Assembly: GCA_963735025.1 (NCBI GenBank)
Contig: CAVTJG010000011.1
Span: 200,157 to 264,156, forward strand
Reading direction: 5' to 3'
Length of the DNA: 64,000 bases
From: JAABRB01 sp963735025
Lineage (GTDB): Bacteria; Pseudomonadota; Gammaproteobacteria; Burkholderiales; SG8-39
Made by a program: the position numbers and the translations under genes. Positions 36,502 to 45,866 of the stretch are shown here, one piece after another. Positions within the stretch are counted from its first letter, which is position 1, and each line of letters starts with the position of its first letter. Below the pieces are notes generated by a model that was not told the origin of the DNA, did no database searches, and saw only the letters and a list, made by a program, of their open reading frames with translations.

Positions 36502-37293
36502 ATGTTCAAGAGCACGACCGAGGCCATCCCCGAAACGGATGCCGTTCCGCGCCATATCGCGATCATCATGGACGGCAACGGGCGCTGGGCCCGCGAGCGT
36601 CTCCTGCCGCGCGTGGCAGGTCATCGCCGCGGGCGGGACGCGGTCCGGGAAACCGTCAAGCATTGTGTGGAACGCGGCGTCGAGTACCTGACTTTATTCG
36701 CATTCAGCTCCGAGAACTGGCGGCGACCCGAGGAAGAGATATCGGTTCTGCAGCAGCTGTTTCGCGCGGCGCTCGAGCAGGAAATGACGAAGCTGCATGA
36801 AGTCGGCATTCGCCTGCGGGTGATCGGCGATCTGGAGCCCTTCGGAGATGTCATCACCTCCCTCGCACGCAAGGCCGAGGCACTCACGGCGGAAAACCGC
36901 CGCCTTACGCTGACCATCGCCGCGAACTACGGAGGCCGGTGGGATCTGATGCAGGCCATCAATCGCATGGTGTCCGAACCGCACGTACACGGAACTGCGT
37001 TCACGGAAAGCGATCTCGCTCGCCACCTGGCGCTGAACTACGCGCCGGAGCCGGACCTGTTTATCCGCACCGGTGGGGAGCAGCGGATCAGCAATTTCCT
37101 GCTCTGGCAACTGGCATATACGGAGCTATGCTTCACGCCCACGCTCTGGCCGGACTTCGACGCGCGCGCGCTCGACGCTGCAATCGCGTCTTATCAGGGA
37201 CGTGAGCGGCGCTTTGGACGGACCAGCGAGCAAGTCAGCACTGCCCGAAAGACTGCGAAATCGCGTGCCGAGCCCCGCAGGCGTCGCGCCTAA
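36502..37293 (+). CDS. uppS: Undecaprenyl diphosphate synthase (isoprenyl transferase)
   Basis: Makes the C55 lipid carrier for peptidoglycan and O-antigen by cis-prenyl transfer. The 263-aa protein has the catalytic MDGNGRWA with Asp24, FAFSSENWRRP, and the substrate-binding RTGGEQRISNFLLWQ and TELCFTPTLWPDFD near the C-terminus. The last ~25 residues are a basic tail. It is followed by cdsA. Confidence 0.96.
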   Translation: MFKSTTEAIPETDAVPRHIAIIMDGNGRWARERLLPRVAGHRRGRDAVRETVKHCVERGVEYLTLFAFSSENWRRPEEEISVLQQLFRAALEQEMTKLHEVGIRLRVIGDLEPFGDVITSLARKAEALTAENRRLTLTIAANYGGRWDLMQAINRMVSEPHVHGTAFTESDLARHLALNYAPEPDLFIRTGGEQRISNFLLWQLAYTELCFTPTLWPDFDARALDAAIASYQGRERRFGRTSEQVSTARKTAKSRAEPRRRRA

Positions 37294-37315
37294 CGGGCGG
37301 GTGGCCCCCGCCCGC

Positions 37316-38158
37316 ATGCTTCAGACGAGGGTTCTCACTGCGGCGGCGCTGGCCGCCGGTCTGCTCCTCGCGCTGTTCGCGCTGCCCCCGTGGGGATGGT
37401 GCGCGGTGGCCGCGGCGATCCTGACGATTGCCGCGTGGGAGTGGTGGGGCTTTGCCCGCATGGTCGGAAGATCGCGCAGATCACGCATGGCCTACGCGGC
37501 CGGGATCGGTGCCAGCGGCGCCGGACTCGCCTGGGCGCTCGGATTGTGGGCGGGGCGACCGGGTGCGCTGCTGCTCTATCCCCTGTATGTGCTCGCGTTG
37601 CTCTTCTGGGTGGCCGGGGTTCCCGTCTGGTTGTGGCGGCGTCCTGCTGCGCCTGCAGCATGGCTTGTCCTCGGTGTGGGAGTCGTCGTGCTCATTCCGA
37701 CCTATCTCGCACTGGTGCAACTGCGTAATATTCAACCTGCTACGTTGCTCCTCACCATGGGTGTCGTCTGGGTGGCCGATATCGCGGCTTTCTTCGCTGG
37801 CAGACGGTTTGGCGTGCACAAGCTCGCCGTGCACATCAGCCCGGGAAAGACCTGGGAAGGCTTCTATGGCGCGGTGATTGCCACCGCCTGCTATGCGGCT
37901 GTGTGGGTCGCTTTTGCGCCGCGACACCTGCCGGCGATCGTGCGCGATATGCCGGGCACAATATATTGGACGCTCGCCTTCGTGGAAATCCTGACGGTGT
38001 TCGCCGTGCTCGGAGACCTGTTCGAATCCGCCATGAAGCGTCAGGCGGGCGTGAAAGACAGTGGCACACTGCTTCCCGGGCACGGTGGTGTGCTCGATCG
38101 TGTCGACGCGCTGACCGCGACGCTGCCCTTGGCGGCACTGATCTGGATGAGCGCATGA
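37316..38158 (+). CDS. cdsA: Phosphatidate cytidylyltransferase CdsA
   Basis: Makes CDP-diacylglycerol for phospholipid synthesis at the inner membrane. The 280-aa protein has ~8 hydrophobic segments and the family motif AFFAGRRFGVHKLAVHISPGKTWEGFYGA. The C-terminal signature DLFESAMKRQAGVKDSGTLLPGHGGVLDRVD is intact. The ATG at 37316 gives the usual MLQTRVLTAA; the longer open frame upstream overlaps uppS and is not protein-like. Its stop overlaps the dxr ATG. Confidence 0.95.
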   Translation: MLQTRVLTAAALAAGLLLALFALPPWGWCAVAAAILTIAAWEWWGFARMVGRSRRSRMAYAAGIGASGAGLAWALGLWAGRPGALLLYPLYVLALLFWVAGVPVWLWRRPAAPAAWLVLGVGVVVLIPTYLALVQLRNIQPATLLLTMGVVWVADIAAFFAGRRFGVHKLAVHISPGKTWEGFYGAVIATACYAAVWVAFAPRHLPAIVRDMPGTIYWTLAFVEILTVFAVLGDLFESAMKRQAGVKDSGTLLPGHGGVLDRVDALTATLPLAALIWMSA

Positions 38159-39350
38159 GGCGCGTCGAGCAGCTCGCCATTCTGGGCGCGACCGGCTCGA
38201 TCGGGCGATCGACGCTCGATGTGGCAGCGCGGCACCCGGACCGCTTTGGCATCTTTGCGCTCACCGCTCATAGCCAGGTGCGTGAACTGGCACGACTGTG
38301 CGCGGAATTTCGTCCGCGCTATGCGGTCGTTGCAGATGCCGAAGGCGCAAGGGACCTGGCGAAACGTCTCCGCGAATCTGGCCTCGCGAGACCATGGTGC
38401 TGTTCGGGGCAAATGCGCTCGTGCAAATCGCGTCGATGGCGGAAGTCGATGTGGTCATGGCGGCGATCGTTGGGAGCGCCGGCCTGCGGCCGACGCTGGC
38501 CGCCACACAAGCAGGCAAGAAAGTTCTGCTCGCGAACAAGGAGGCGCTCGTCATGGCGGGGCCGATCCTGATGGCGGCGGTAAAGGCTGGCGGCGGACCG
38601 CTCTTGCCGATCGATAGCGAGCACAATGCGATATTCCAGTGTCTGCCCGCCGGCGGGTCGAGTGATGTCAAGCGGGCCGGAGTCAAGCGAATTCTGCTCA
38701 CCGGATCAGGTGGGCCGTTCCGGACGCGCAAGCTCTCGGAGCTCGACTCCGTCACTCCTGACGAAGCGTGCGCCCATCCCGTCTGGAGCATGGGCCGAAA
38801 GATTTCGGTAGATTCGGCCACCATGATGAACAAGGCGCTGGAGGTCATCGAGGCCCGCTGGCTGTTCGACGCGTCACCAGACCAGATCGAGGTCGTCATT
38901 CATCCGCAAAGCGTGGTGCATTCGATGGTCGAATACGCGGACGGATCCGTCATCGCGCAGCTCGGTAATCCCGACATGCGCACACCGATCGCGCAGGCGC
39001 TCGCCTACCCGGAGCGCGTTGATGCGGGGGTGGCGCCCCTCGATCTGGCAGAGTTTGGCGCCCTGACGTTCGAGCGTCCCGATTTCAAGCGCTTCCGGGC
39101 GCTCGCGCTCGCCTATGATGTGCTGCGCGCGGGCGGAACGGCCCAGGCGATTTTCAACGCGGCGAACGAGGTTGCCGTCGAGGCGTTCCTCACGGGAGCT
39201 CTGCCTTTCTCACGGATCACCGAGGTCATCGAGGCCACGCTGGAGTCGATTCCGTCCGGTCCGGTGAGCAATCTTGACGATGTGCTCGAGGCGGATCGCC
39301 GTGCGCGTGCGGCGGCGCAAACAAAAACAATGGATCCGAGGCCCGTATGA
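38155..39350 (+). CDS. dxr: 1-deoxy-D-xylulose 5-phosphate reductoisomerase (frameshifted in this sequence)
   Basis: Dxr makes MEP in the non-mevalonate isoprenoid pathway. The N-terminus has the NADPH-binding ILGATGSIGRSTLDV. Near 38385-38387 the frame shifts by -1: LRESGLA leads out of frame, while ETMVLFGANALVQIASM continues in the next frame. One base is missing in CTCGCGAGACC (CTCGCNGAGACC would be in frame). The rest is complete, including NKEALVMAG, SEHNAIFQCL, the metal-site GRKISVDSATMMNKALEVIEA and FNAANEVAVEAFL. Its stop overlaps rseP (ATGA). A sequencing deletion is the likely cause. Confidence 0.93.
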
Positions 39351-40711
39351 GCATTCTTTACACTCTGGCGGCGTTCGTCGTTGCGCTTGGTCTGCTGATC
39401 GTCGTGCACGAGTTCGGCCACTACCTGGTGGCGCGCCTGTGCGGGGTGAAGGTGACCCGGTTCTCGGTCGGCTTCGGACGACCGCTCTGGGTGCGCCGGA
39501 TGGGGCGCGACCAGACCGAGTGGGTCGTCGCCGCCGTGCCCCTCGGCGGTTACGTCAAGATGGTCGACGAGCGTGAGGGGCCGGTTGCGCCCTCCGACCT
39601 GCCGCGGGCATTTAACCAGCAGAGCGTGTGGCGACGGATCGCGATCGTGAGCGCGGGTCCCGTCGCCAACTTTATCCTGGCGATCGCCCTGTACTGGGTG
39701 CTGTTCCTCGCGGGCATCCAGGAAGCGAAACCGCTTCTGGGCGCCCCCGATCCGGGCACGCCGGCCGCAGCAGCCGGAGTCAAGCGGGGCGACCTGGTCC
39801 GCTCGGTCAATGGGCAGTCCACGGTGGGCTGGGGCGACGTGCGCTTGCGCCTGCTGGAGTTGGCGCTCGAGCGTCGCGACGCACGCCTCGAAGTCCTCGA
39901 AGACGGCCGAACGGTCCGCACACGGACCCTCGATCTCGCGTCCCTGGAGGGCCCGGACGTCGAGAGTGATTTTCTCGTCAAGCTCGGCCTGCGGCTCGAC
40001 CGGCCGCTGGTCCCTCCGGTGATCGACACGTTGTCCGCCGGCGGACCGGCCGAGAAAGCGGGTTTGCGTTCGGGCGATCGCATCCTCTCGATCGACGGGG
40101 AGCCGATCGATTCCTGGAGCGCGCTGGTGCGCAAGGTCAGGGCGAGTCCCGATCAGGCCTTGCGCGTGCGTATCCAAGGGGCTACCGGCGAGAGGCAGGT
40201 CACGCTCGTTCCGGAATCGGTTGCGCGGGGCGATACGACGTATGGCCGCATCGGCGCAGGCTCGCGAGTGGACCCCGATCTCATGCGCGATTACTTGATC
40301 GAAGTCCGGTATCCGCCGTTCGAGGCACTCGGGCGGGCGACCATCAAGACCTGGGAGATGTCGGTGTTCTCGTTGCGCATGCTTTGGCGCATGGTCACGG
40401 GCAGCGTGTCATGGCGAAACCTATCCGGACCGGTCACGATTGCGGACTACGCCGGACAGTCGGCACAACTCGGCCTGGCGCCGTATCTTGCGTTTCTCGC
40501 ATTGATCAGCATCAGCCTCGGCGTGCTGAATCTTCTGCCCATTCCGATGCTGGATGGCGGGCACTTGATGTATTATTCGGTCGAGATTTTGAAGGGCAGC
40601 CCGGTGTCCGATCGCGTGATGGAGCTGGGACAACGAATAGGATTGACACTGCTCCTGTGCTTGATGGCGTTTGCCTTTTACAACGATATAAACAGGCTCC
40701 TTTCGAGCTAG
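39347..40711 (+). CDS. rseP: Site-2 protease RseP
   Basis: An inner-membrane zinc metalloprotease that cleaves anti-sigma factor RseA within the membrane in the envelope stress response. The 454-aa protein has the HEFGH zinc motif (His21, Glu22, His25) in TM1, two PDZ domains (~110-290) and the C-terminal NLLPIPMLDGGHL with the third zinc ligand Asp. It sits just before bamA, matching its role in outer-membrane protein quality control. Confidence 0.96.
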   Translation: MSILYTLAAFVVALGLLIVVHEFGHYLVARLCGVKVTRFSVGFGRPLWVRRMGRDQTEWVVAAVPLGGYVKMVDEREGPVAPSDLPRAFNQQSVWRRIAIVSAGPVANFILAIALYWVLFLAGIQEAKPLLGAPDPGTPAAAAGVKRGDLVRSVNGQSTVGWGDVRLRLLELALERRDARLEVLEDGRTVRTRTLDLASLEGPDVESDFLVKLGLRLDRPLVPPVIDTLSAGGPAEKAGLRSGDRILSIDGEPIDSWSALVRKVRASPDQALRVRIQGATGERQVTLVPESVARGDTTYGRIGAGSRVDPDLMRDYLIEVRYPPFEALGRATIKTWEMSVFSLRMLWRMVTGSVSWRNLSGPVTIADYAGQSAQLGLAPYLAFLALISISLGVLNLLPIPMLDGGHLMYYSVEILKGSPVSDRVMELGQRIGLTLLLCLMAFAFYNDINRLLSS

Positions 40712-40727
40712 ACCAACGCCGGAACCG

Positions 40728-43016
40728 ATGAGAAGCCGTCTTGCCGCGGCGTTGCTCGGCCTCCTACTTGTCCTGGGTGCGCGCGGCGTCCTCGCGTTCG
40801 ACCCCTTCACGATACGCGATATCCGCCTGGAGGGAATCCAGCGAATCGAGGCGGGCACGGTATTCGGCTATCTGCCGATCAAGGTCGGCGAGCAGATGAC
40901 GGAGGCGAAGTCTGCCGAAGCGATTCGGGCGCTCTTCGCAACCGGCCTCTTTCGCGACGTGCGAGTGGAGGTCGAAGGCGACGTGGTGGTGATCGTCGTG
41001 ACCGAGCGGCCGGCGATCGCGCAGATCGACTTCGTGGGCATGAAGGAATTCGAGCCCGATCAGGTGCGCAAGGCCCTGCGCGAGACGGGAATCGCGGAAG
41101 GTCGCACGTTCGATCGGGCGTCGGTTGACAAGGCCGAGCAGGAAATCAAGCGCCAATACCTGACGCGGGGACGCTATGCCGCCACCGTCGCAACGACAGT
41201 GACGCCGCTTGAGCGCAATCGCGTCTCGCTCAATTTCACGATCGACGAGGGCGACACCGCAAAGATCAGGTCAATCAACATCGTGGGAAATCGGGCCTAT
41301 AGCGAAAAGGAGTTGCTCAAGCAATTCACGCTGACGACGCCGACGCTGCTCAGCTGGTGGACCAAGTCCGATCAGTACTCCCGCGAGAAGCTGCGCGGCG
41401 ACATCGAGGCGCTGCGATCCTACTACCTGGATCGAGGCTTCCTCGACTTCAATATCGAGTCCACGCAGGTCTCGATCACGCCCGATCGGCGGGACATTTA
41501 CATCACGGTCAACATCCGGGAGGGCGATCGGTACACGGTCTCTGCGGTGACGCTCGGCGGTCAGCTGCTGCTTCCCGAAGCCGAGTTGCAGAAGCTCATC
41601 GTCATCAAGCCGGGTGAGACCTTCTCCAGGACCAAGCTCACGGAAACGACCAAGGCCATCACCGATCGCCTCGGCAACGAGGGTTACGCGTTCGCGAACG
41701 CGAATGCCGTTCCGAACGTCGACAAGGAGAAGCGGACCGTCGCGTTTGCGATCCTGATCGATCCGGGCCGCCGCGTATACGTGCGTCGGATCAACGTCGT
41801 CGGAAACACGCGTACGCGCGACGTGGTCATCCGGCGCGAGTTGCGTCAGCTCGAAGGGGCTTTCTACGACAACCAGAAGCTTCAGGAGTCGAAGACGCGG
41901 CTGGACCGGCTCGGCTTCTTCGATGAGGTCGAGATCAGCACCGAGCCTGTCGCGGGGACGACGGATCAAGTCGACGTCACCTACCGGGTGAAAGAAAAGC
42001 CCACCGGCAACCTACTGCTCGGCCTCGGCTTCTCGAGCGGCGACGGGCTCATCCTGCAGGGGTCGATCAGCCAGGCCAACCTGTTCGGCACCGGACAGAA
42101 CCTCACCCTTGCCCTGAACACCAGCAAGGTAAACCGCAATCTCGGGATTTCCTGGACCGAGCCGTACTGGACCGTGAATGGCGTGAGCCTGGGATTTGAC
42201 GCCTACTACCGTACGTTCAACGCGGGTGAGCTCGGCCTGAGCAACTACAAGACGGAAACGTACGGCGTCGGCGTGCGAACCGGATTCCCCGTTACCGCGA
42301 ATGACCGGATCAACTTCGGTCTCACGCCCGAGCGGACGAAGATCACGCTGTTCTCGGATAGCCCGCTCCGCTACCGGCAGTTCGTCGCCCAGAATGGCTC
42401 GGATCCCTGGGCACTCGTCGGCACGATCAGCTGGGCCCGCGACCAGCGCAACAGCGCTGTTTGGCCGACGAGCGGCCAGACCCAGCGCCTGTTCCTGGAG
42501 GTCGCACTACCCGGAGCAGATCTCAAGTACTGGAAGGCCAGCTACCAGCACCAGTGGTATTTCCCGGTCACCAGAGACATCACGCTCAGGCTGAACGGAG
42601 AGCTCGGATACGCGGACGGCTACGGAGACGGATCCGTCCCGTTCTACAAGAATTTCTTTACCGGTGGTGTCTACTCCGTGCGGGGCTACCAGCAGAGCAC
42701 GCTGGGCCCCACGGACATCAGCGGCCCGACCGGCGGCACCCGCAAGGTCGTGGGCAACGTCGAGCTTCTTTTCCCCCTGCCCGGTCTGGGCCTGGAAAAG
42801 TCGGTTCGGCTCGGCCCCTTCTTCGACGTCGGCCAGGTCTGGACTACTCTGCCTGGCCAATCGCTGTCGGACGTCGAGTTGCGTTATTCTGCGGGGGTGC
42901 TGTTCAACTGGAACTCCCCATTCGGGCCGATCACGCTTACATACGGCGTGCCCTTGAACGATAAGCCTACCGACCAGGTTCAGAAGTTCCAGTTTGCCCT
43001 CGGACAGTCCTTCTAG
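40728..43016 (+). CDS. bamA: Outer membrane protein assembly factor BamA
   Basis: BamA is the core of the BAM machine that folds beta-barrel proteins into the outer membrane. The 762-aa protein has a signal peptide (LAAALLGLLLVLGARGVLA), five POTRA domains (~24-420, starting FTIRDIRLEGIQRIEAG) and a C-terminal barrel. The barrel carries the L6 motif VRGY in GGVYSVRGYQQSTLG and ends in Phe (GQSF), as expected for an outer-membrane protein. Confidence 0.97.
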   Translation: MRSRLAAALLGLLLVLGARGVLAFDPFTIRDIRLEGIQRIEAGTVFGYLPIKVGEQMTEAKSAEAIRALFATGLFRDVRVEVEGDVVVIVVTERPAIAQIDFVGMKEFEPDQVRKALRETGIAEGRTFDRASVDKAEQEIKRQYLTRGRYAATVATTVTPLERNRVSLNFTIDEGDTAKIRSINIVGNRAYSEKELLKQFTLTTPTLLSWWTKSDQYSREKLRGDIEALRSYYLDRGFLDFNIESTQVSITPDRRDIYITVNIREGDRYTVSAVTLGGQLLLPEAELQKLIVIKPGETFSRTKLTETTKAITDRLGNEGYAFANANAVPNVDKEKRTVAFAILIDPGRRVYVRRINVVGNTRTRDVVIRRELRQLEGAFYDNQKLQESKTRLDRLGFFDEVEISTEPVAGTTDQVDVTYRVKEKPTGNLLLGLGFSSGDGLILQGSISQANLFGTGQNLTLALNTSKVNRNLGISWTEPYWTVNGVSLGFDAYYRTFNAGELGLSNYKTETYGVGVRTGFPVTANDRINFGLTPERTKITLFSDSPLRYRQFVAQNGSDPWALVGTISWARDQRNSAVWPTSGQTQRLFLEVALPGADLKYWKASYQHQWYFPVTRDITLRLNGELGYADGYGDGSVPFYKNFFTGGVYSVRGYQQSTLGPTDISGPTGGTRKVVGNVELLFPLPGLGLEKSVRLGPFFDVGQVWTTLPGQSLSDVELRYSAGVLFNWNSPFGPITLTYGVPLNDKPTDQVQKFQFALGQSF

Positions 43017-43040
43017 TCGAAGGCTTGCGGAGTTTAGGAG

Positions 43041-43559
43041 ATGAAGTTGAAGACGCCGAAGATTCTCATGTTCCTCTTGCTGCTGGCCTTTGCGTCGGCG
43101 AGCGACGCACAGACGACCAACAAGATCGGGTTCGTCAGCCTCGACCGCATCCTGCGCGATGCCGCCCCGGCGGTGCGTGCCCAGAAGAAAATCGAAGCGG
43201 AGTTCTCCAAGCGCGATCAGGAGCTCCAGCGCGGTGCCGAGCAGCTCAAGCAGCAGCAGGAGGCACTGGAGCGGAACGCAGTCACGATGTCGGAAAGCGA
43301 GCGTCAACGGCGCGAGCGCGAATTTGCCGAAGCAACCCGCGATTTTCAACGCAAGCAGCGGGAGTTCCGGGAAGACCTGAACCAGCGGCGCAACGAAGAG
43401 CTCGCGAGCGTGCTCGAGCGCGCGAACCGTGCGGTCCGCGCCATCGCCGAGGAGGAGAAGTACGACATCGTCTTCCAGGAGGCGGTGTACGCGAATCCGC
43501 GCATCGACATCACCGACAAGGTGATCAAGGCGCTCGACGACTCAAAGTCGGCCAAGTAG
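43041..43559 (+). CDS. skp: Periplasmic chaperone Skp (OmpH family)
   Basis: Skp holds unfolded outer-membrane proteins in the periplasm. The 172-aa protein has a signal peptide (ILMFLLLLAFASASDA) followed by KIGFVSLDRILRDAAPA. A long coiled-coil region, rich in Gln/Glu/Arg, spans ~45-130. It lies between bamA and lpxD, as in most proteobacteria. Confidence 0.94.
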   Translation: MKLKTPKILMFLLLLAFASASDAQTTNKIGFVSLDRILRDAAPAVRAQKKIEAEFSKRDQELQRGAEQLKQQQEALERNAVTMSESERQRREREFAEATRDFQRKQREFREDLNQRRNEELASVLERANRAVRAIAEEEKYDIVFQEAVYANPRIDITDKVIKALDDSKSAK

Positions 43560-43586
43560 CAGCGGCGGCAGGCCCCGGGCGCGGTC

Positions 43587-44627
43587 ATGACGCAGCGGGA
43601 GCACCGGCTCGCGGAACTGGCCAGGCGATTCGGCGGCGAGGTGGTCGGCGATGCGGACCCCGTCATCAGAGGGTTGGCCAGCCTGCGCACCGCACGGCCC
43701 GGAGACATCACGTTCTATGCCCACGGGCGCTACAGCGAAGACCTCGAGGCGACCCGAGCGTCTGCAGTGATCCTGGGTTCGGATGCTAGCGACACGACCA
43801 GGCTTCCACGCATCGTCTGCGCGGATCCCTATCTCTTCTTCGCCAAGGTCGCACGCCTTTACCACGAGGAGCCGGCCGCATCGCCCGGAGTGCATCCCAG
43901 CGCGATATTGCTACCCGGAGTACGAGTCGCTCCCGATGCTGCGGTGGGCCCGCTCTGCGTCATCGAGGAGGAGGTGGAGATCGGCGCGGGAACGCGCATC
44001 GGGCCGGGCTGCCTGATCGGGCGCGCGGCAAAGATCGGCGGGGGCGCGCAACTTCACGCCGGTGTCACCATCTACGCGGGGTGCGTGATTGGCGATCGCG
44101 CCACTCTGCACGCCGGAGTGGTGGTCGGGGCGGACGGCTTCGGTTTCGCGCCGGACACCGGCGGCTGGCTGAAGATCCCTCAGACGGGGGGGGTCCGGAT
44201 TGGGGCGGACGTGGATATCGGAGCGAGCACGACGATCGATCGGGGAGCCCTCGATGATACGGTCATAGAAGACGGCGTGAAACTCGATAATCAGATTCAA
44301 ATCGGGCACAACGTGCACATCGGCGCGCATACCGCGATCGCCGGATGCGTGGGCATCGCGGGAAGCACCCGCATCGGGCGCCAGTGCATGATCGGCGGCG
44401 CGGCGATGATAGGCGGTCATCTGCAGATTGCGGACCGGGTGATCATTGCCGGAGGAACGGTCGTCACGAAGTCCATCGACGCGGCAGGCACCTACGTGTC
44501 GGTCATCCCTGCCACGCCTGCGCGCGAGTGGCGCCGTACAGTCGCGATGCTACGCAACCTCGAGAAAATGGCGGAGCGGATGCGCCTGCTGGAACGGCGC
44601 CTCGCGGACCTGGAGAAAAGAAAGTGA
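43587..44627 (+). CDS. lpxD: UDP-3-O-(3-hydroxyacyl)glucosamine N-acyltransferase LpxD
   Basis: Adds the second acyl chain in lipid A synthesis. The 346-aa protein has an N-terminal uridine-binding domain (LARRFGGEVVGDADPVIRGLASL) and a left-handed beta-helix of hexapeptides (~100-310), with the catalytic His in GHNVHIGAHTAIAG. A C-terminal helix follows. The start is ATG at 43587, 27 bp after skp. Confidence 0.96.
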   Translation: MTQREHRLAELARRFGGEVVGDADPVIRGLASLRTARPGDITFYAHGRYSEDLEATRASAVILGSDASDTTRLPRIVCADPYLFFAKVARLYHEEPAASPGVHPSAILLPGVRVAPDAAVGPLCVIEEEVEIGAGTRIGPGCLIGRAAKIGGGAQLHAGVTIYAGCVIGDRATLHAGVVVGADGFGFAPDTGGWLKIPQTGGVRIGADVDIGASTTIDRGALDDTVIEDGVKLDNQIQIGHNVHIGAHTAIAGCVGIAGSTRIGRQCMIGGAAMIGGHLQIADRVIIAGGTVVTKSIDAAGTYVSVIPATPAREWRRTVAMLRNLEKMAERMRLLERRLADLEKRK

Positions 44628-45067
44628 ATTCGATGGACATCAAGCAGATCCTGGAGAACCTCCCGCATCGCTATCCGTTCCTGCTCGTGGACCGTGTTCT
44701 GGAGTGCGAACCCGGGAAGCGGCTGGTGGCGCTCAAGAACGTGACCATCAATGAGCCGTTCTTCCCCGGACACTTCCCGCACCACCCGATCATGCCAGGC
44801 GTCATCATCGTCGAGGCGATGGCGCAGGCCGCCGCGATCCTTGCGTTCCAGACCATGGGCGCGGCACCGGGCGAAAATCACGTCGTGTATTTTGTCGGGA
44901 TCGACGAGGCGCGCTTCAAGCGCCCGGTCGGCCCTGGGGACCAGCTGATCCTGCATGCCCGAATCGAGCGTCACCTGCGCGGGATCTGGAAATTCGCGAC
45001 CGAGGCCCGGGTCGGCGAGACGCTCGCAGCGGAAGCGAAGCTGATGTGTACCGTGCGCGACGCGTGA
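44624..45067 (+). CDS. fabZ: 3-hydroxyacyl-ACP dehydratase FabZ
   Basis: Dehydrates 3-hydroxyacyl-ACP in fatty acid synthesis. The hot-dog fold shows LPHRYPFLLVDRVLE and the catalytic helix HFPHHPIMPGVIIVEAMAQ (His and Glu). I choose GTG at 44624, giving MNSMDIKQIL, because GGAG lies at a good distance and it overlaps the lpxD stop (GTGA). The ATG at 44633 is an alternative. It follows lpxD and precedes lpxA, linking fatty acid and lipid A supply. Confidence 0.95.
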   Translation: MNSMDIKQILENLPHRYPFLLVDRVLECEPGKRLVALKNVTINEPFFPGHFPHHPIMPGVIIVEAMAQAAAILAFQTMGAAPGENHVVYFVGIDEARFKRPVGPGDQLILHARIERHLRGIWKFATEARVGETLAAEAKLMCTVRDA

Positions 45068-45834
45068 TTCATCCGACCGCCATCGTTCATCCGGGAGCGC
45101 GCCTCGACACGAGCGTGGACGTCGGCGCCTATTCGATCATCGGCGAGCACGTCGAGGTGGGAGAGGGCACGTCGATCGGCCCGCATGCGGTGATCGACGG
45201 ACATACCCGGATCGGCCGCGCGAACCGGATATCCGCCTTCTCCGTGATAGGCGGCCCACCGCAGGACAAGAAGTATGCCGGCGAACCGACGCGCCTCGAG
45301 ATTGGCGACCGGAACACGATTCGCGAGTACTGCACGTGCAGCACCGGCACGGTCCAGGATGCGGGCGTGACGCGGATCGGCAACGACAACTGGATCATGG
45401 CCTACTGCCATATCGCCCACGACTGTCAGATCGGTGACGACATCATATTCGCCAACAACACGCAGCTGGCAGGACACGCCGTGGTGCAGAATTTTGCGGT
45501 GATCGGCGGGTTTACGGGGGTGCATCAGTTCGTGCGAATCGGCGCCCACAGCATGACCGGGGGAGGCACGATGCTCCGCCAGGACCTGCCTCCCTACGTG
45601 ACCGCGGCGGGCAATCCGACGAAGACGTTCGGAATCAATGCGGAGGGGCTTCGTCGACGCGGTTTTTCGGATGATACGATCAACGGGATCACGCGCGCGT
45701 ACAAGATCCTCTACCGGAGCGGCTTGACCCTGGCGGATGCCCAGACGAGCATCGCTGCGCAAGCCGACGACCTTCCGGAACTCCGGATTCTTGCCGAGTT
45801 TCTTGGTGCAGCAAAGCGCGGAATTGTCCGCTGA
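45064..45834 (+). CDS. lpxA: UDP-N-acetylglucosamine acyltransferase LpxA
   Basis: First enzyme of lipid A synthesis. The 256-aa protein begins VIHPTAIVHPGARL and is a hexapeptide-repeat beta-helix with the catalytic His in HIAHDCQIGDD. A C-terminal helical domain (GLRRRGFSDDTINGITRAYKILYR) follows. The start is GTG at 45064, overlapping the fabZ stop as GTGA. An upstream in-frame ATG at 45046 would overlap fabZ further. Confidence 0.95.
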   Translation: MIHPTAIVHPGARLDTSVDVGAYSIIGEHVEVGEGTSIGPHAVIDGHTRIGRANRISAFSVIGGPPQDKKYAGEPTRLEIGDRNTIREYCTCSTGTVQDAGVTRIGNDNWIMAYCHIAHDCQIGDDIIFANNTQLAGHAVVQNFAVIGGFTGVHQFVRIGAHSMTGGGTMLRQDLPPYVTAAGNPTKTFGINAEGLRRRGFSDDTINGITRAYKILYRSGLTLADAQTSIAAQADDLPELRILAEFLGAAKRGIVR

Positions 45835-45866
45835 GCATTGCGGAGCGCATATAAGCGCTGACGGAC

